Shown piece after piece: positions 44,769 through 52,169 of a stretch of 64,000 nucleotides of DNA; within the stretch, counting starts at the first letter, position 1, and the number at the start of each line of letters is the position of its first letter. The notes beneath the pieces are model-generated. The model was not told where the DNA came from. It saw nothing but the letters and a program-made list of their open reading frames with translations, and searched no databases. The stretch comes from Candidatus Nitrosopumilus sediminis (GTDB lineage: Archaea; Thermoproteota; Nitrososphaeria; Nitrososphaerales; Nitrosopumilaceae): contig NC_018656.1 in assembly GCF_000299395.1 (NCBI RefSeq), forward strand, positions 186,001 to 250,000, read 5' to 3'. The position numbers were made by a program, and so were the translations under genes.

Positions 44769-44945
44769 CTACTCTGTAACACTGATTTCTGCAGAATCTG
44801 CTTGAAATCCTACTTTAGTATGAGTTCCATCACAGCTAGGCTGAGTGCTGGATTTACCACATCTGCATAATGTAACAGTTGTTTTTTTATCTACTTCTAC
44901 TAACAGTGGACCGTTTTTTATTGCTTTGATTTTTACATTTGCCAT
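44769..44945 (-). CDS. CDGSH-type iron-sulfur protein
   Basis: 58 residues, ATG 44945 to TAG. The motif CRCGKSSTQPSCDGTH matches C-x-C-x2-(S/T)-x3-P-x-C-D-G-(S/T)-H, the 3-Cys-1-His site of a [2Fe-2S] cluster. N-terminal beta strands (VKIKAIKNGPLLVEVD) are typical of the family. Proteins of this kind carry electrons or transfer clusters. Small, with a short spacer to its neighbours on both sides. Confidence 0.85.
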   Translation of the reverse strand: MANVKIKAIKNGPLLVEVDKKTTVTLCRCGKSSTQPSCDGTHTKVGFQADSAEISVTE

Positions 44946-45051
44946 TGATAAAATATATCATTTATACTCTAAAAACCCCGTTAAGCTTTCGTTTTTAATT
45001 TAAGCTAATTCTTGAAAAAGTGTTAATGTAATTTTCTATACAAATTAAACC

Positions 45052-45267
45052 ATGACAAAACTACAACAACTACAAAAAATGGTTGATGAAAAAGGTGAGC
45101 TGATGGTCATGTCAGACACTGGTGAAAAGTTTGAACTTCACAAACACAATGTGAAGTTTGATGAGTCATCAGATCTGGTAGAAATTGATGGAGGCACAAA
45201 GAAATTTTGGCTTATTCCATCAAAAATAGCATACTACTGGACTCATGATAAGGCCAGAGAGGAATAA
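45052..45267 (+). CDS. Small acidic protein of unknown function
   Basis: 71 residues with ATG start. Sequence is balanced and beta-rich in the middle (KFELHKHNVKFDESSDLVEIDGG), with a terminal aromatic stretch AYYWTHDKA. No family recognised. Codon use and composition look coding. Confidence 0.5.
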   Translation: MTKLQQLQKMVDEKGELMVMSDTGEKFELHKHNVKFDESSDLVEIDGGTKKFWLIPSKIAYYWTHDKAREE

Positions 45268-45367
45268 TTCCTTTTTTATTTTTGTATTGATTATGATAAC
45301 TATTACAAAATGTTTGATTGAACAAGAGTTTATCATTTGATAATTTTTAAAAATCCTTGGATTAATT

Positions 45368-45838
45368 TTATGGGATATGCATTTTTCTTTTTCCATTCTC
45401 ATCAATAACTAATGCTCTTTTGTTTTTAGGTGATTGAACAAAATGCCAATTAACAAAAACACTTCTCTTTTTTTGTAAACCCATCAATTTCCATAATTTA
45501 TCAGAAATCTGTATTCCACTTTTATCTGTGGTTTTATTCTGAAAGTCTTTTCCAGTTTCAGCCTGGGGCCTCTTTTTAGCTCTCCAATATGGATCATCAT
45601 ATTTATCGTTCCAACCGCCACCATTCCATGGACCTATGTGCCCAATAGGAACCACTGCTCTTGGAGGTAGTGGTGGGATAGTTAGCTGAACCCATTTTCC
45701 TTTCATTTTTGATGCAGGAAGCCCTACAAAAATACCCTCAGCCATACTGTATCCATATGCCGATTTTGATAGTTTTTTTGGAATTTTTGAAGCCTTTATG
45801 TGTGTCTGTATGTGATATTTCAAATTTTTACTTTTCAT
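45368..45838 (-). CDS. Unknown basic protein, possible double-psi-barrel segment
   Basis: 156 residues. Basic N-terminus, then IPPLPPRAVVPIGHIGPWNGGGWNDKYDDPYW and near the end GIQISDKLWKLMGLQKKR-SVFVNWHFV. The latter resembles the last strand of RlpA/expansin double-psi barrels (an Asp/Ser-rich start, a Leu pair and a W-x-(F/V) end), but the first half of that fold is not evident. No signal peptide. Treat as unknown. Confidence 0.5.
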   Translation of the reverse strand: MKSKNLKYHIQTHIKASKIPKKLSKSAYGYSMAEGIFVGLPASKMKGKWVQLTIPPLPPRAVVPIGHIGPWNGGGWNDKYDDPYWRAKKRPQAETGKDFQNKTTDKSGIQISDKLWKLMGLQKKRSVFVNWHFVQSPKNKRALVIDENGKRKMHIP

Positions 45839-45867
45839 TATTTACACTAACTCAGAAAAATTATCTG

Positions 45868-46134
45868 TTATTCTGATTTGCTAATAACATCATTGTCATA
45901 ATATTCTATGATGCTATTTTTAATGGTGATTGTTGAATCTTTTTTAAAAGAAAAAATTTCATTCCATTCTGACCTTATTCCATACAAAATTATTGATGCT
46001 CCTTCATCTAAGGCTACATATTCATGAAAAGAATTTTTTTTAAGATTCCATCTGCCTTTTAATTTACAACTTTTGAAAGCCTTGTATAATTTTACATTTA
46101 GATTTAATTGTTGATTAACACTCATGATTAACAT
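45868..46134 (-). CDS. Unknown small protein, CKLxGRW family, copy 1
   Basis: 88 residues (ATG 46134; a second ATG at 46125). It shares a common core with the protein at 46653-46904: CKLKGRW, a Tyr/Leu-x-x-GA (LDEGASI), FSFKKDSTITIKNSIIEYY. Two copies face away from each other across a 0.5-kb centre, so they probably arose by duplication and inversion. Function unknown; the pattern of strands suggests a small beta domain. Confidence 0.55.
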   Translation of the reverse strand: MLIMSVNQQLNLNVKLYKAFKSCKLKGRWNLKKNSFHEYVALDEGASIILYGIRSEWNEIFSFKKDSTITIKNSIIEYYDNDVISKSE

Positions 46135-46170
46135 CTTCCTTGCTTTTTTGATTTAGATAAAATTTTATTT

Positions 46171-46251
46171 TCATGAAAAATTCCTTCTCCCTATTTTCCA
46201 TTTCTCTAATCTTTTTCTTTCATAATCTTCAAGATCTCTATTTTTTGCCAT
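46171..46251 (-). CDS. Very short basic ORF (26 codons), doubtful
   Basis: ATG 46251 to TGA, a 26-residue highly charged peptide (starts MAKNRDLEDYERKRLEKW). Its start lies about 120 nt before the next minus-strand gene. There is no independent support; it is noted because nothing else fills this spacer. Confidence 0.2.
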   Translation of the reverse strand: MAKNRDLEDYERKRLEKWKIGRRNFS

Positions 46252-46293
46252 ACCTTTAATGATTCTTTTTTTACATATAGTATATTATCATCA

Positions 46294-46316
46294 AATTAAT
46301 TGAAATTCAATTAATT
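46294..46316. promoter_or_regulatory. Perfect 11-1-11 palindrome upstream of RAM-domain gene
   Basis: AATTAATTGAA and its reverse complement TTCAATTAATT flank one A. The dyad ends 41 nt before the ATG of the RAM-domain gene, upstream of a TATA-like AATAATAATTATTTT stretch. A regulator site is plausible; the very AT-rich sequence lowers confidence. Confidence 0.4.
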
Positions 46317-46357
46317 AGCTTATGAATTAATAATAATTATTTTGATCAGTGTAAATT

Positions 46358-46609
46358 ATGAACGCTTCATATTTGCCTCTTACATGTACGATTCACAAAA
46401 ACATTGAAGTTGCAAATACCGTTCAAAAACTGTCAGGCGTAAAGAAAGATGTGCCTGTACGTGGTGCATATGATTGCATTGTAAAAGTCGACAAATCAGT
46501 TCCTAGTGATGTTGATCAATTTGTTTTGTCTAGTATATTTTCGCTAGACAATATCAGAAGTATCCATACTTTGCATGAAGCACCACCCATAATTGTGAGA
46601 TCAAAATGA
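46358..46609 (+). CDS. Stand-alone Lrp/AsnC ligand-binding (RAM) domain protein
   Basis: 83 residues. Pattern of the AsnC_trans_reg domain without its HTH: NIEVANTVQKLSGVKKDVPVRG-AYDCIVKVDK (the G-x-Y-D-x-x-V core), then a helix FVLSSIFSLDNIRSIHTL ending in the R-S-x-x-T-like strand. Such solo RAM proteins are known in archaea as octameric effector-binding or partner proteins. The effector is unknown. Confidence 0.75.
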   Translation: MNASYLPLTCTIHKNIEVANTVQKLSGVKKDVPVRGAYDCIVKVDKSVPSDVDQFVLSSIFSLDNIRSIHTLHEAPPIIVRSK

Positions 46610-46652
46610 TTGCTCTCTTCAAATTATACAAAACATGTAGAGGTAATCATTT

Positions 46653-46904
46653 TTGAATTCCGGTAGTCAGATTCACGATAAAATGAAAACACAGAAGTTA
46701 TTTGACACTTGTAAATTAATAGGTAGATGGAAACATGCTAATAGCTCTTCACCTTCTTCTTATGAATCTCTTGAAGATGGTGCAACCATTGAGTTTAGTA
46801 TGATTCAAGCAAATTTTACTGAATCCTTCAGATTTAAGAAATTCTCTAGAATTACCATTAAAGACAGTATGATTGAATTTTATGAAGAGGATTTATTTCG
46901 ATAA
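46653..46904 (+). CDS. Unknown small protein, CKLxGRW family, copy 2
   Basis: 83 residues from a TTG. Core CKLIGRWKHA, LEDGATIEFSM, FRFKKFSRITIKDSMIEFYEED aligns with copy 1 at 45868-46134 at most positions of a 60-residue stretch. It ends 3 nt before the MscS-like gene, suggesting cotranscription. An ATG at 46683 could also start it. Confidence 0.55.
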   Translation: MNSGSQIHDKMKTQKLFDTCKLIGRWKHANSSSPSSYESLEDGATIEFSMIQANFTESFRFKKFSRITIKDSMIEFYEEDLFR

Positions 46905-46907
46905 AAA

Positions 46908-47378
46908 TTGTCTGAAATTTATTTTGCAGTATTATCCGTAGTTCTAACTATTTTTCTATATTTTCTTACAAGGCATATTATAAACACAAAATTACATGAA
47001 TTACAAGGATCCGATAAACTGCTGGGTATGTTGTTAATATTCATACTTTTAGGCGAATTTGTTTATCTTGGAACAATGTTTGGCCTCTTTGATCTCGCAC
47101 TGGAAGCAATAACTTCTATTGGTGCTGTTGCTGTTGTGTTTGGTATTGCATTACAGAACCAATTAAAAAATGCCATGTCTGGAATTAGCATCTTTTTGAG
47201 TCCTCAGATCAACGTAGGTGATTCCATTGAATTTGACTATGTTAGATGTACCATCACTGGATTGCATCTTACTAAAGTTACAGCAATTACTGAAGATGGA
47301 ACAAAAATAATAATTCCTAATCATAAACTAAGTGAAGAAATGGTGCAAATCTTTTCTAGATATCGTAAAACCAGGTAA
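46908..47378 (+). CDS. Minimal MscS-family mechanosensitive channel
   Basis: 156 residues, TTG start. Three predicted helices (about 4-22, 38-57, 62-82). The pore helix AVAVVFGIALQNQLKNAMSG and the beta-domain opening ISIFLSPQINVGDSIEF match the MscS core, then TAITEDGTKIIIPNHKLSEE, the end of the beta domain. The usual C-terminal alpha/beta vestibule is missing, so it is about half the length of E. coli MscS. It would release solutes under osmotic or membrane stress. Confidence 0.8.
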   Translation: MSEIYFAVLSVVLTIFLYFLTRHIINTKLHELQGSDKLLGMLLIFILLGEFVYLGTMFGLFDLALEAITSIGAVAVVFGIALQNQLKNAMSGISIFLSPQINVGDSIEFDYVRCTITGLHLTKVTAITEDGTKIIIPNHKLSEEMVQIFSRYRKTR

Positions 47379-47536
47379 AACCTATTTTGTCAGTAAAATG
47401 CATGTAATTTTTGAAATTGGATTTTCACTGTAATTTGTGTGAAAAACTTAATTTTTAGTTATTTGTATAGATGATATCCTAAAAGAGAAAAATTATCATG
47501 CCTGGATTGAATCTAAATGTAATGACAAAATATCCT

Positions 47537-47554
47537 GAAGCCCTTCGGGCCCAT
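47537..47554 (+). repeat. 18-bp direct repeat, right copy (attR-like)
   Basis: Exact copy of GAAGCCCTTCGGGCCCAT from the 3' end of the CAT tRNA gene at 42774-42791. Flanking bases differ on both sides, so the duplication is limited to these 18 bp, as in a site-specific recombination core. The rest of a tRNA is absent here. It lies 112 nt before the end of pyrE. Confidence 0.75.
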
Positions 47555-47666
47555 TATTTTCCATTAGTTTTAAAATGAGCAAATCAAAAATTATCTGGCC
47601 GCAATGAAGAATCAGAGTTATATCTGAATTGATGATTGGAAGGCATTTGTCTGAGCAGCCATAAAT

Positions 47667-48272
47667 TTACTTGTTGATTTGTTTTTTCACTTTTTCCAAT
47701 ACGTTTTCATCAATTAGATTTTGTTCGAATAAAGTCTCTGTAATTTGTAAAATATTTAAAATAGAATGCATTTTTACACCCAATCCCAATAATGCGTCGG
47801 CAGCTCCCTCCATTCTATTTACTATAACATATGCGTCCTTAACTGAAATGTTGACTTCTTTTAGATCTTTTACAGCATTAACCACTGAACCTCCAGTGGT
47901 GGCAACATCATCTATCATGACGACTTTCATATTATTGTGAATTTTCCCTTCGACTGATTTTGATGTCCCATAATCTTTTGGTTTACTTCTAACATAGATT
48001 AGCGGTTTGACTGTTTCTATTGCTAGTGCTGATGCAATTACTAAACCTCCTGTAGGAACTGAAACGATTGAATCAAAATTGTCTAATCCGATATCTTCAA
48101 CAATCTGATTTTCAAGATATTTCACCATTTTTCTAAATTCAATAGGATAACTTGGTACTAACCTTAAATCAACATAGTATGAGCTATGTTTTCCACTAGC
48201 TAATGTAAAGTCGCCAAATTTTATGATGCCTTTTTGATGTAAAAATGTTGCAAACTCTTTTACAAATTCCAT
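47667..48272 (-). CDS. pyrE: Orotate phosphoribosyltransferase
   Basis: 201 residues. Type I phosphoribosyltransferase that makes OMP from orotate and PRPP. KFGDFTLASGKHSSYYVDLR near 20, SVPTGGLVIASALA near 67, and the PRPP loop VVMIDDVATTGGSVVNAV near 118 are all present; KPKDYGTSKSVEG near 95 is the flexible loop. Full length. Confidence 0.94.
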   Translation of the reverse strand: MEFVKEFATFLHQKGIIKFGDFTLASGKHSSYYVDLRLVPSYPIEFRKMVKYLENQIVEDIGLDNFDSIVSVPTGGLVIASALAIETVKPLIYVRSKPKDYGTSKSVEGKIHNNMKVVMIDDVATTGGSVVNAVKDLKEVNISVKDAYVIVNRMEGAADALLGLGVKMHSILNILQITETLFEQNLIDENVLEKVKKQINK

Positions 48273-48322
48273 ACAAAAGTTAACTACACTGGATTTATTT
48301 TGTTTTGTATTGAGAGATAATT

Positions 48323-49405
48323 ATGCCTGAAATCTGGTTAAATTATGGAATTACTGATGTAGTTTTAGATATAAAGGCTGAAAATTTAGAGCAAAAAATT
48401 GATTCTGAAGGTAAAATTTTAGATGATACTGCGATCAATGAAAAACTAAACACTCTTGATTTATCAAAACCTATGGAACTTGTGGTATTACATAATTCGA
48501 AAACTATTCTAAAAATAATTTCTTCCCTGTTTACATTATGTGAACAAAAATCAAAACCCTTTCCAAAAATACTAACTGACAAAAGAATCCTCAATTTAGT
48601 AAAATCCGGATTACCTGAAGGCAGTTCAATTAATGAATTTGACGAGGTTGGAATTGAAAATTCAAATCTTGTTTTCATGGGGGAGATGGAATTTAATGGC
48701 TTGTTTGGTTATGAGACTATTTCCACACGTTTAATCAAAAAATTTGGCCAAGAATCTATGCTTGCAGCTTATGCAAAAAGACAAGGAAATTTTCCTACTC
48801 CTGGGCAGTATTCTGAGAGTTTAACTGAAGCAAAAAAATTTACTGACAATTTTGAAATTCAGGGAATAGAAATAGTTGCAAATTCTGAGGGAATTATAGA
48901 TTTCTCAATTGGTCATCCTTCAGAAACTATATCATCAACCAAAATCCTTGAATCAAATTCTATCAAAGATATTGGTGAACATAAAACAATGGTGATTAGC
49001 ACTGGAAAAGATGCAAGTAATGATGATCTAGGACACTCTCTCTCTTCTCTTTGGAATTGTTCCAATGCAATCAAAAAAGATGGTCTTGCTATTTTAGTAG
49101 CTGAATGTAAAGGTGGATTAGGTTCTGATGCATTACAACAATACATTGAAGATAGATTGACTCTAGAACAACTACGAAACCCTACTAAATACATTAACGG
49201 GATGGAAGATTTACTGTTTCTCTCTGAAATACAAAAGAAATTTCAAATTGGACTTGTTTCAATTTTACCTGAATTTTATGCAAAGAAACTCAACATGATT
49301 TCTATGCAGGGAATAAAATATTCGATGGACTATATTCTAAAAACACAAGGATCACGTCAGAAAGTTGCAGTGGTTACCGATGGTGCAAGACTTTTGTTAA
49401 GGTAA
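48323..49405 (+). CDS. Unknown protein, distant LarA/DUF2088-like
   Basis: 360 residues. The N-terminus (MPEIWLNYGITDVVLDI) resembles the first strands of LarA-type lactate racemase-like proteins, and the C-terminal AILVAECKGGLGSDALQQYIE resembles their closing GxG segment. The middle does not show clear catalytic His residues, so any link to a nickel-pincer racemase is weak. Diverges from pyrE; ends 9 nt inside the convergent protease gene. Confidence 0.5.
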   Translation: MPEIWLNYGITDVVLDIKAENLEQKIDSEGKILDDTAINEKLNTLDLSKPMELVVLHNSKTILKIISSLFTLCEQKSKPFPKILTDKRILNLVKSGLPEGSSINEFDEVGIENSNLVFMGEMEFNGLFGYETISTRLIKKFGQESMLAAYAKRQGNFPTPGQYSESLTEAKKFTDNFEIQGIEIVANSEGIIDFSIGHPSETISSTKILESNSIKDIGEHKTMVISTGKDASNDDLGHSLSSLWNCSNAIKKDGLAILVAECKGGLGSDALQQYIEDRLTLEQLRNPTKYINGMEDLLFLSEIQKKFQIGLVSILPEFYAKKLNMISMQGIKYSMDYILKTQGSRQKVAVVTDGARLLLR

Positions 49406-50527
49406 AAGCATAGGTAAGAAATCTGATGGTAACGGTGCACACAAAATTGCTAAAACTATAATTCCAATATATGCAAGTTTTCTATTTCTTGAAAGAGGAG
49501 AAACATCGTCCAATGGCATTGCACTAGGGTTTCTTGAACTCATTATTAGAATCAGAATTGCCATTAACCAATAATTTAACAAAACAAGAATTCCAATACT
49601 TCCAAAAGTTGCATATCTGTGCAATTTTACTCCAAGTAATGTTCTTGCCATATGACCTCCGTCTAATTGCCAAGCAGGCAATAAATTTAAAAATGTAATT
49701 AAGAAACCAATCCATGCCGCAAACATAACTGGTGTCATTAAAACTTCATATCCTGATCCTCCTTTTCCAAACAAAGCCAAACTTGCAGTCATTAGTAATG
49801 GCTCACCTTGATTCCATTCCATTAATCTTGAATCTTCAAATAATCCTGCTGCAATTTGAGGATCTAAAATTGGTGCAGTATATGCAGCATAAATTGAAAC
49901 TATAATTGCAATTACCAATCCTGCGATAGGCCCTGCAATAGCAACATCAAATAATATTTCTCGATTGATTGTTAGTCCTCTTGATTGAATAAATGCCCCA
50001 AATGTTGGTATGCCAATAACTGGAAGTCCTGGAATAAAATATGGCCAAGTAGTTTTTAGACCATGTGCCTTTGCAGCAATAATGTGACCTAGTTCATGAA
50101 TTCCTAAAATCCCTAATAATGACAATGTGTAAACTGCTGCCATTTCAAGGGGATCGCCTATTTCTACAATTGAATTTGTCCCTGACGTTCTGTAATACCC
50201 ATCAATCATTACAAATGAAATAACAATGGCAAACAATATTCTTGGAGTCCATGAAGTACTCATCCATTTTCTTTGTTTATTTGGGGAAAATTTTTGAATG
50301 ATGACGTACAGTTCTCCATCTCTTTTTTCTAATTTACAAACATATTTCATATCTTCTAATTTTCTAGCCAAGCCTTCAAATTTTGATTTGAAATCATCAT
50401 CTTCTATTCTAAATTCTAGTGAAAATTCAGTTTTGGTAAAGTCGCTAACCTGAAATAGGGAATTGACTAGTGAAATAATGTCTTCTTGTGAGGGATCTTC
50501 CATCTGTTTAAGATTAGATTTTTCCAT
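49397..50527 (-). CDS. Site-2 protease family zinc metalloprotease (M50)
   Basis: 376 residues. A soluble N-terminal region of about 100 residues is followed by membrane helices; HELGH (GIHELGHIIAAKAHG) near 145 gives two His ligands and LLPAWQLDGGHMARTLL near 275 the Asp ligand of an intramembrane protease. Such enzymes cut transmembrane segments of regulators or membrane proteins. Substrate unknown. Confidence 0.9.
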   Translation of the reverse strand: MEKSNLKQMEDPSQEDIISLVNSLFQVSDFTKTEFSLEFRIEDDDFKSKFEGLARKLEDMKYVCKLEKRDGELYVIIQKFSPNKQRKWMSTSWTPRILFAIVISFVMIDGYYRTSGTNSIVEIGDPLEMAAVYTLSLLGILGIHELGHIIAAKAHGLKTTWPYFIPGLPVIGIPTFGAFIQSRGLTINREILFDVAIAGPIAGLVIAIIVSIYAAYTAPILDPQIAAGLFEDSRLMEWNQGEPLLMTASLALFGKGGSGYEVLMTPVMFAAWIGFLITFLNLLPAWQLDGGHMARTLLGVKLHRYATFGSIGILVLLNYWLMAILILIMSSRNPSAMPLDDVSPLSRNRKLAYIGIIVLAILCAPLPSDFLPMLLP

Positions 50528-50577
50528 TAAATGGACTTTTGGTTTAAAATTAAATATTGATAATACTAAACAACATC

Positions 50578-51075
50578 ATGCAAGTAATTCTTAGGCAGTT
50601 GGGGGATTGCAATATTAGACGCGCAGAACCAAGCGATCTAATTTCCATAATGGAAATCAATCTGAAAACTCTTCCAGAACACTATTCTGATTATTTCTAT
50701 GAAAGCTTACTTGCTGAACTTCCAGAGGCTTTCATTGTTGCAGAAATTGGAGGAAAACATGTTGGATACATTATGTGTAAAACTGAATTTGGGTTTTCAA
50801 ATTTTAAGAAGCTAGGCTTTGTCAAAAAGGGACATGTTGTTTCCATAGCAGTTCTTGAAGAATATAGAAGAAAAGGTATAGGAAATGCGCTTGTTGAAGA
50901 ATCAGTTAACGGTGTAAAATTAAGAAAATGTGATGAATTCTATTTAGAAGTTAGATGTAGTAACACTGAAGCTGTACGACTATATGAAAAACTAGGATTT
51001 GTAATTCGTCAACAATTAAACGCATATTATCGAGATGGTGAGGATGCATATCTCATGGCAATTGAACTACAATAG
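50578..51075 (+). CDS. rimI: Ribosomal-protein-alanine N-acetyltransferase RimI/Ard1-like
   Basis: 165 residues (ATG 50578). GNAT motif A, VVSIAVLEEYRRKGIGNALVEE near 100 (RRKGIG acetyl-CoA loop), and the C-terminal NTEAVRLYEKLGF near 138 are typical of N-terminal acetyltransferases. Archaeal homologues acetylate protein N-termini broadly. The frame is open seven codons further upstream, but ATG 50578 suits the family start. Confidence 0.9.
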   Translation: MQVILRQLGDCNIRRAEPSDLISIMEINLKTLPEHYSDYFYESLLAELPEAFIVAEIGGKHVGYIMCKTEFGFSNFKKLGFVKKGHVVSIAVLEEYRRKGIGNALVEESVNGVKLRKCDEFYLEVRCSNTEAVRLYEKLGFVIRQQLNAYYRDGEDAYLMAIELQ

Positions 51076-51112
51076 TTCAAACCAATAAATAACTCACAAA
51101 AAATTCTTCGCC

Positions 51113-51331
51113 ATGGATAAACGAAAAGGAATGGGTGTTACCATTTTTGTGCTTTGTATTGGCGGATTTTTCCTTTATGCATATTTACTAATGTTATCTG
51201 AATGGAGTCCAATTGTATTACAATTATCTGTATTAATGATTGCAGGTGGTATTTTGGGAGTTATTGCATGGATTGGATATGTGATGGCTACCACAAAACC
51301 TTCATCTGCATCAATTACCTCTGAAGATTAG
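51113..51331 (+). CDS. Small two-helix membrane protein, unknown
   Basis: 72 residues, ATG start. Two hydrophobic helices (about 8-29 and 35-58, joined by LSEWSPIVLQ) and a short polar tail ending SASITSED. No family recognised. Tandem with rimI after 37 nt and convergent with trm5 1 nt away. Confidence 0.6.
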   Translation: MDKRKGMGVTIFVLCIGGFFLYAYLLMLSEWSPIVLQLSVLMIAGGILGVIAWIGYVMATTKPSSASITSED

Positions 51332-51332
51332 T

Positions 51333-52169
51333 TTATTTGAAAATTTTTACATCTACAACTGTTTGATAATATCTTGGACCCACTGCTCTAACAATTTTTG
51401 AATCTAAAATTTCTGATTTTACTGGGGTGATCTTTAGATAGTGTTTTTCTGATAATTTTCCAGCTTCTGATTTTTTATCTGCATGTATATGTGAATAATA
51501 ATGAATAATTCCTTGATTTTTGGTTGTTTTAATTGCAGATTCTAAAAACTCATCAGACCTTTCAGGTAACAACATCAATGTTCTATCAGATTTGTCTACT
51601 AGTTGTTTATTGATAATTTCCGTTGCATCTCCGTTTATTGAAATGACATTTCCTGCAAGTTTGTTTAAACTGCTATTTTCATCACACAATTTTGAAGCTA
51701 CTGGATTGATATCAAGACTATATACGGTGCATTTCTTCTTTTTTGCCGCCATTATTGAAAACATTCCAATTCCTGCAAACATATTGGTTATTACCTCTCC
51801 ATCTTGAACCAGATTGGCAATTCTTTCTCTTTCTGTAGATAGTCTTGGTGAAAAAAATGCATTTTTTACATCAACCTTGAATCTACAGCCAAATTCTTTG
51901 TATTCAGTTTCTGTGTTATCTTCACCTGCAAGAATTTCAAGATCTCTAGTACGAAATTCCCCCTCTACTGCAGAAGCTTGATAGAATACACTTCTTACAA
52001 TTTTTACCTCATCTAACAATGTTTTTCCGATAATTTTCTTTTTTGAGAGTAATGATTCTGGAATTCTTACAATAATTATTTCCCCAATCTGATCAAATGC
52101 TGAGATTAATTCATCACTTTCTTCTTCTGTGAGCACATTTTCTAGTGCTTTTTTTAGCATCCGAGTCAA
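51333..52169 (-). CDS. trm5: tRNA (guanine37-N1)-methyltransferase Trm5-like
   Basis: 278 residues. The RNA-binding N-terminus ends in VRSVFYQASAVEGEFRTRDLEILAG; the class I SAM fold opens with DVKNAFFSPRLSTERERIA and VITNMFAGIGMFSIMAAKKKK (motif I). A later VYSLDINPVASKLCDENSSLNK gives the acidic SAM-binding end. It would methylate N1 of G37 in tRNAs (archaeal counterpart of TrmD). It overlaps the ABCE1 gene by 4 nt. Confidence 0.88.
   Translation of the reverse strand: MTRMLKKALENVLTEEESDELISAFDQIGEIIIVRIPESLLSKKKIIGKTLLDEVKIVRSVFYQASAVEGEFRTRDLEILAGEDNTETEYKEFGCRFKVDVKNAFFSPRLSTERERIANLVQDGEVITNMFAGIGMFSIMAAKKKKCTVYSLDINPVASKLCDENSSLNKLAGNVISINGDATEIINKQLVDKSDRTLMLLPERSDEFLESAIKTTKNQGIIHYYSHIHADKKSEAGKLSEKHYLKITPVKSEILDSKIVRAVGPRYYQTVVDVKIFK

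Larger units (their letters stand above)
42774..47554. mobile_element. Putative tRNA-targeted integrative mini-element or its remnant
   Basis: About 4.8 kb bounded by the 18-bp direct repeat. The content differs from the flanks: nine to eleven short genes (26-156 residues) on both strands, spacers of 100-230 nt against overlaps elsewhere, and products of accessory type (H1-like Lys/Arg-rich protein, RAM-domain proteins, CDGSH protein, MscS-like channel, two homologous unknown proteins). No integrase, replication protein or capsid gene is seen, so it is either decayed or mobilised in trans. The boundary call depends on the repeat; the rest is supporting texture. Confidence 0.55.

Noticed and set aside
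47537-47554. Right repeat considered as a transcription terminator hairpin
   Set aside because: GCCC-TTC-GGGC can fold, but the identity over 18 bp with the tRNA 3' end is better explained as an attachment site.
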